A DNA stretch of 64,000 nucleotides. It comes from Pelomonas nitida (GTDB taxonomy: Bacteria > Pseudomonadota > Gammaproteobacteria > Burkholderiales > Burkholderiaceae_C). Position numbers and translations under genes: made by a program. Location: NCBI RefSeq assembly GCF_043555975.1, contig NZ_JBIGIA010000019.1:33250-97249 (forward strand). The letters are read 5' to 3'. A model generated the notes under the pieces. That model did not search any database. It saw only the letters and a program-made list of their open reading frames with translations, and was not told the DNA's origin. This document shows, in pieces, positions 63,938 to 64,000 of the stretch. The number at the start of each line of letters is the position of its first letter. The stretch's first letter is position 1.

Positions 63938-64000
63938 CTACAGCAGGGTCAGTTGGGTGTCGATGGTCGGTTTCTTGATGCGAAGTGCGGCCAGGGCTTG
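63938..64000 (-). CDS. C-terminal end of an unidentified gene (partial)
   Basis: Twenty codons in from the right edge end in TAG at 63938-63940 and read QALAALRIKKPTIDTQLTLL. The basic LRIKKP with a hydrophobic end looks like a genuine C-terminus, but it is too short to name. Confidence 0.4.
   Translation of the reverse strand, partial: QALAALRIKKPTIDTQLTLL

Overview
The window is high-GC bacterial chromosome. Its gene content and order (nadD-rsfS-rlmH-maf-rng, tolB-pal-cpoB, polA next to thrB and a BPSS1780-type membrane protein, phaC-phaA-phaB, MipA with a two-component pair, aerobic hemF) point to Betaproteobacteria, order Burkholderiales, most likely a Roseateles/Rubrivivax-like lineage. 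The placement is inferred from gene content and protein style; no rRNA gene is present to confirm it.

Layout. 1-3.4 kb: end of an S9 peptidase, a YciH-type SUI1 protein, and a MipA/OmpV-response regulator-sensor kinase operon. 3.4-9.1 kb: dbpA, a periplasmic binding protein, small unknowns and glnS. 9.1-17.6 kb (mostly minus strand): membrane protein, a small basic protein with a strong palindrome at its start, a LytTR regulator/kinase pair, a chemoreceptor, a HerA-like ATPase and a secreted metzincin protease. 17.9-28.7 kb (plus strand): housekeeping block yebC, purD, hemF, nadD, rsfS (with a histone H1-like tail), rlmH, maf, rng, tolB, pal, cpoB and tcdA. 28.7-29.0 kb: two tRNA-Lys genes (UUU, CUU) and a strong terminator. 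29.1-37.3 kb: thioesterase, PhoX-like phosphatase, thrB operon, polA, and a LuxR-type regulator with a degraded receiver pocket. 37.3-42.5 kb: purine catabolism, xdhAB divergent from guaD. 43.0-47.5 kb: four-gene signalling operon (lone receiver, HD-GYP, periplasmic binding protein, PAS histidine kinase). 47.5-49.7 kb: Nudix hydrolase, maiA, pgeF. 49.8-53.7 kb: phaC-phaA-phaB for polyhydroxybutyrate. 54.3-57.4 kb (minus strand): GbsR/MarR-type regulator and a downstream operon (DCC protein, membrane protein, SDR, DoxX-like, DUF2269), with two near-identical operator-like boxes.

57.9-62.7 kb is the most unusual part. It is visibly richer in A+T, all its genes point the same way, and it holds small genes of unrelated type separated by sequences with the geometry of integron attC recombination sites (RYYYAAC ... 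GTTRRRY with paired inner arms and extrahelical bases). No integrase is in the window, so the best reading is a CALIN (cluster of attC sites lacking an integrase) or the far end of a chromosomal integron. Two of its genes encode SUKH-superfamily immunity-type proteins (SMI1/KNR4 and SUKH-3) with no toxin nearby; the others are secreted or membrane proteins of unknown function. ORF-less segments carry copies of an 82-bp hairpin repeat whose end doubles as the 5' core of an attC site. The chromosome resumes with a TIGR00266/AIM24 protein at 62.9 kb, followed by two tandem 41-bp hairpin repeats and the end of an unidentified minus-strand gene.
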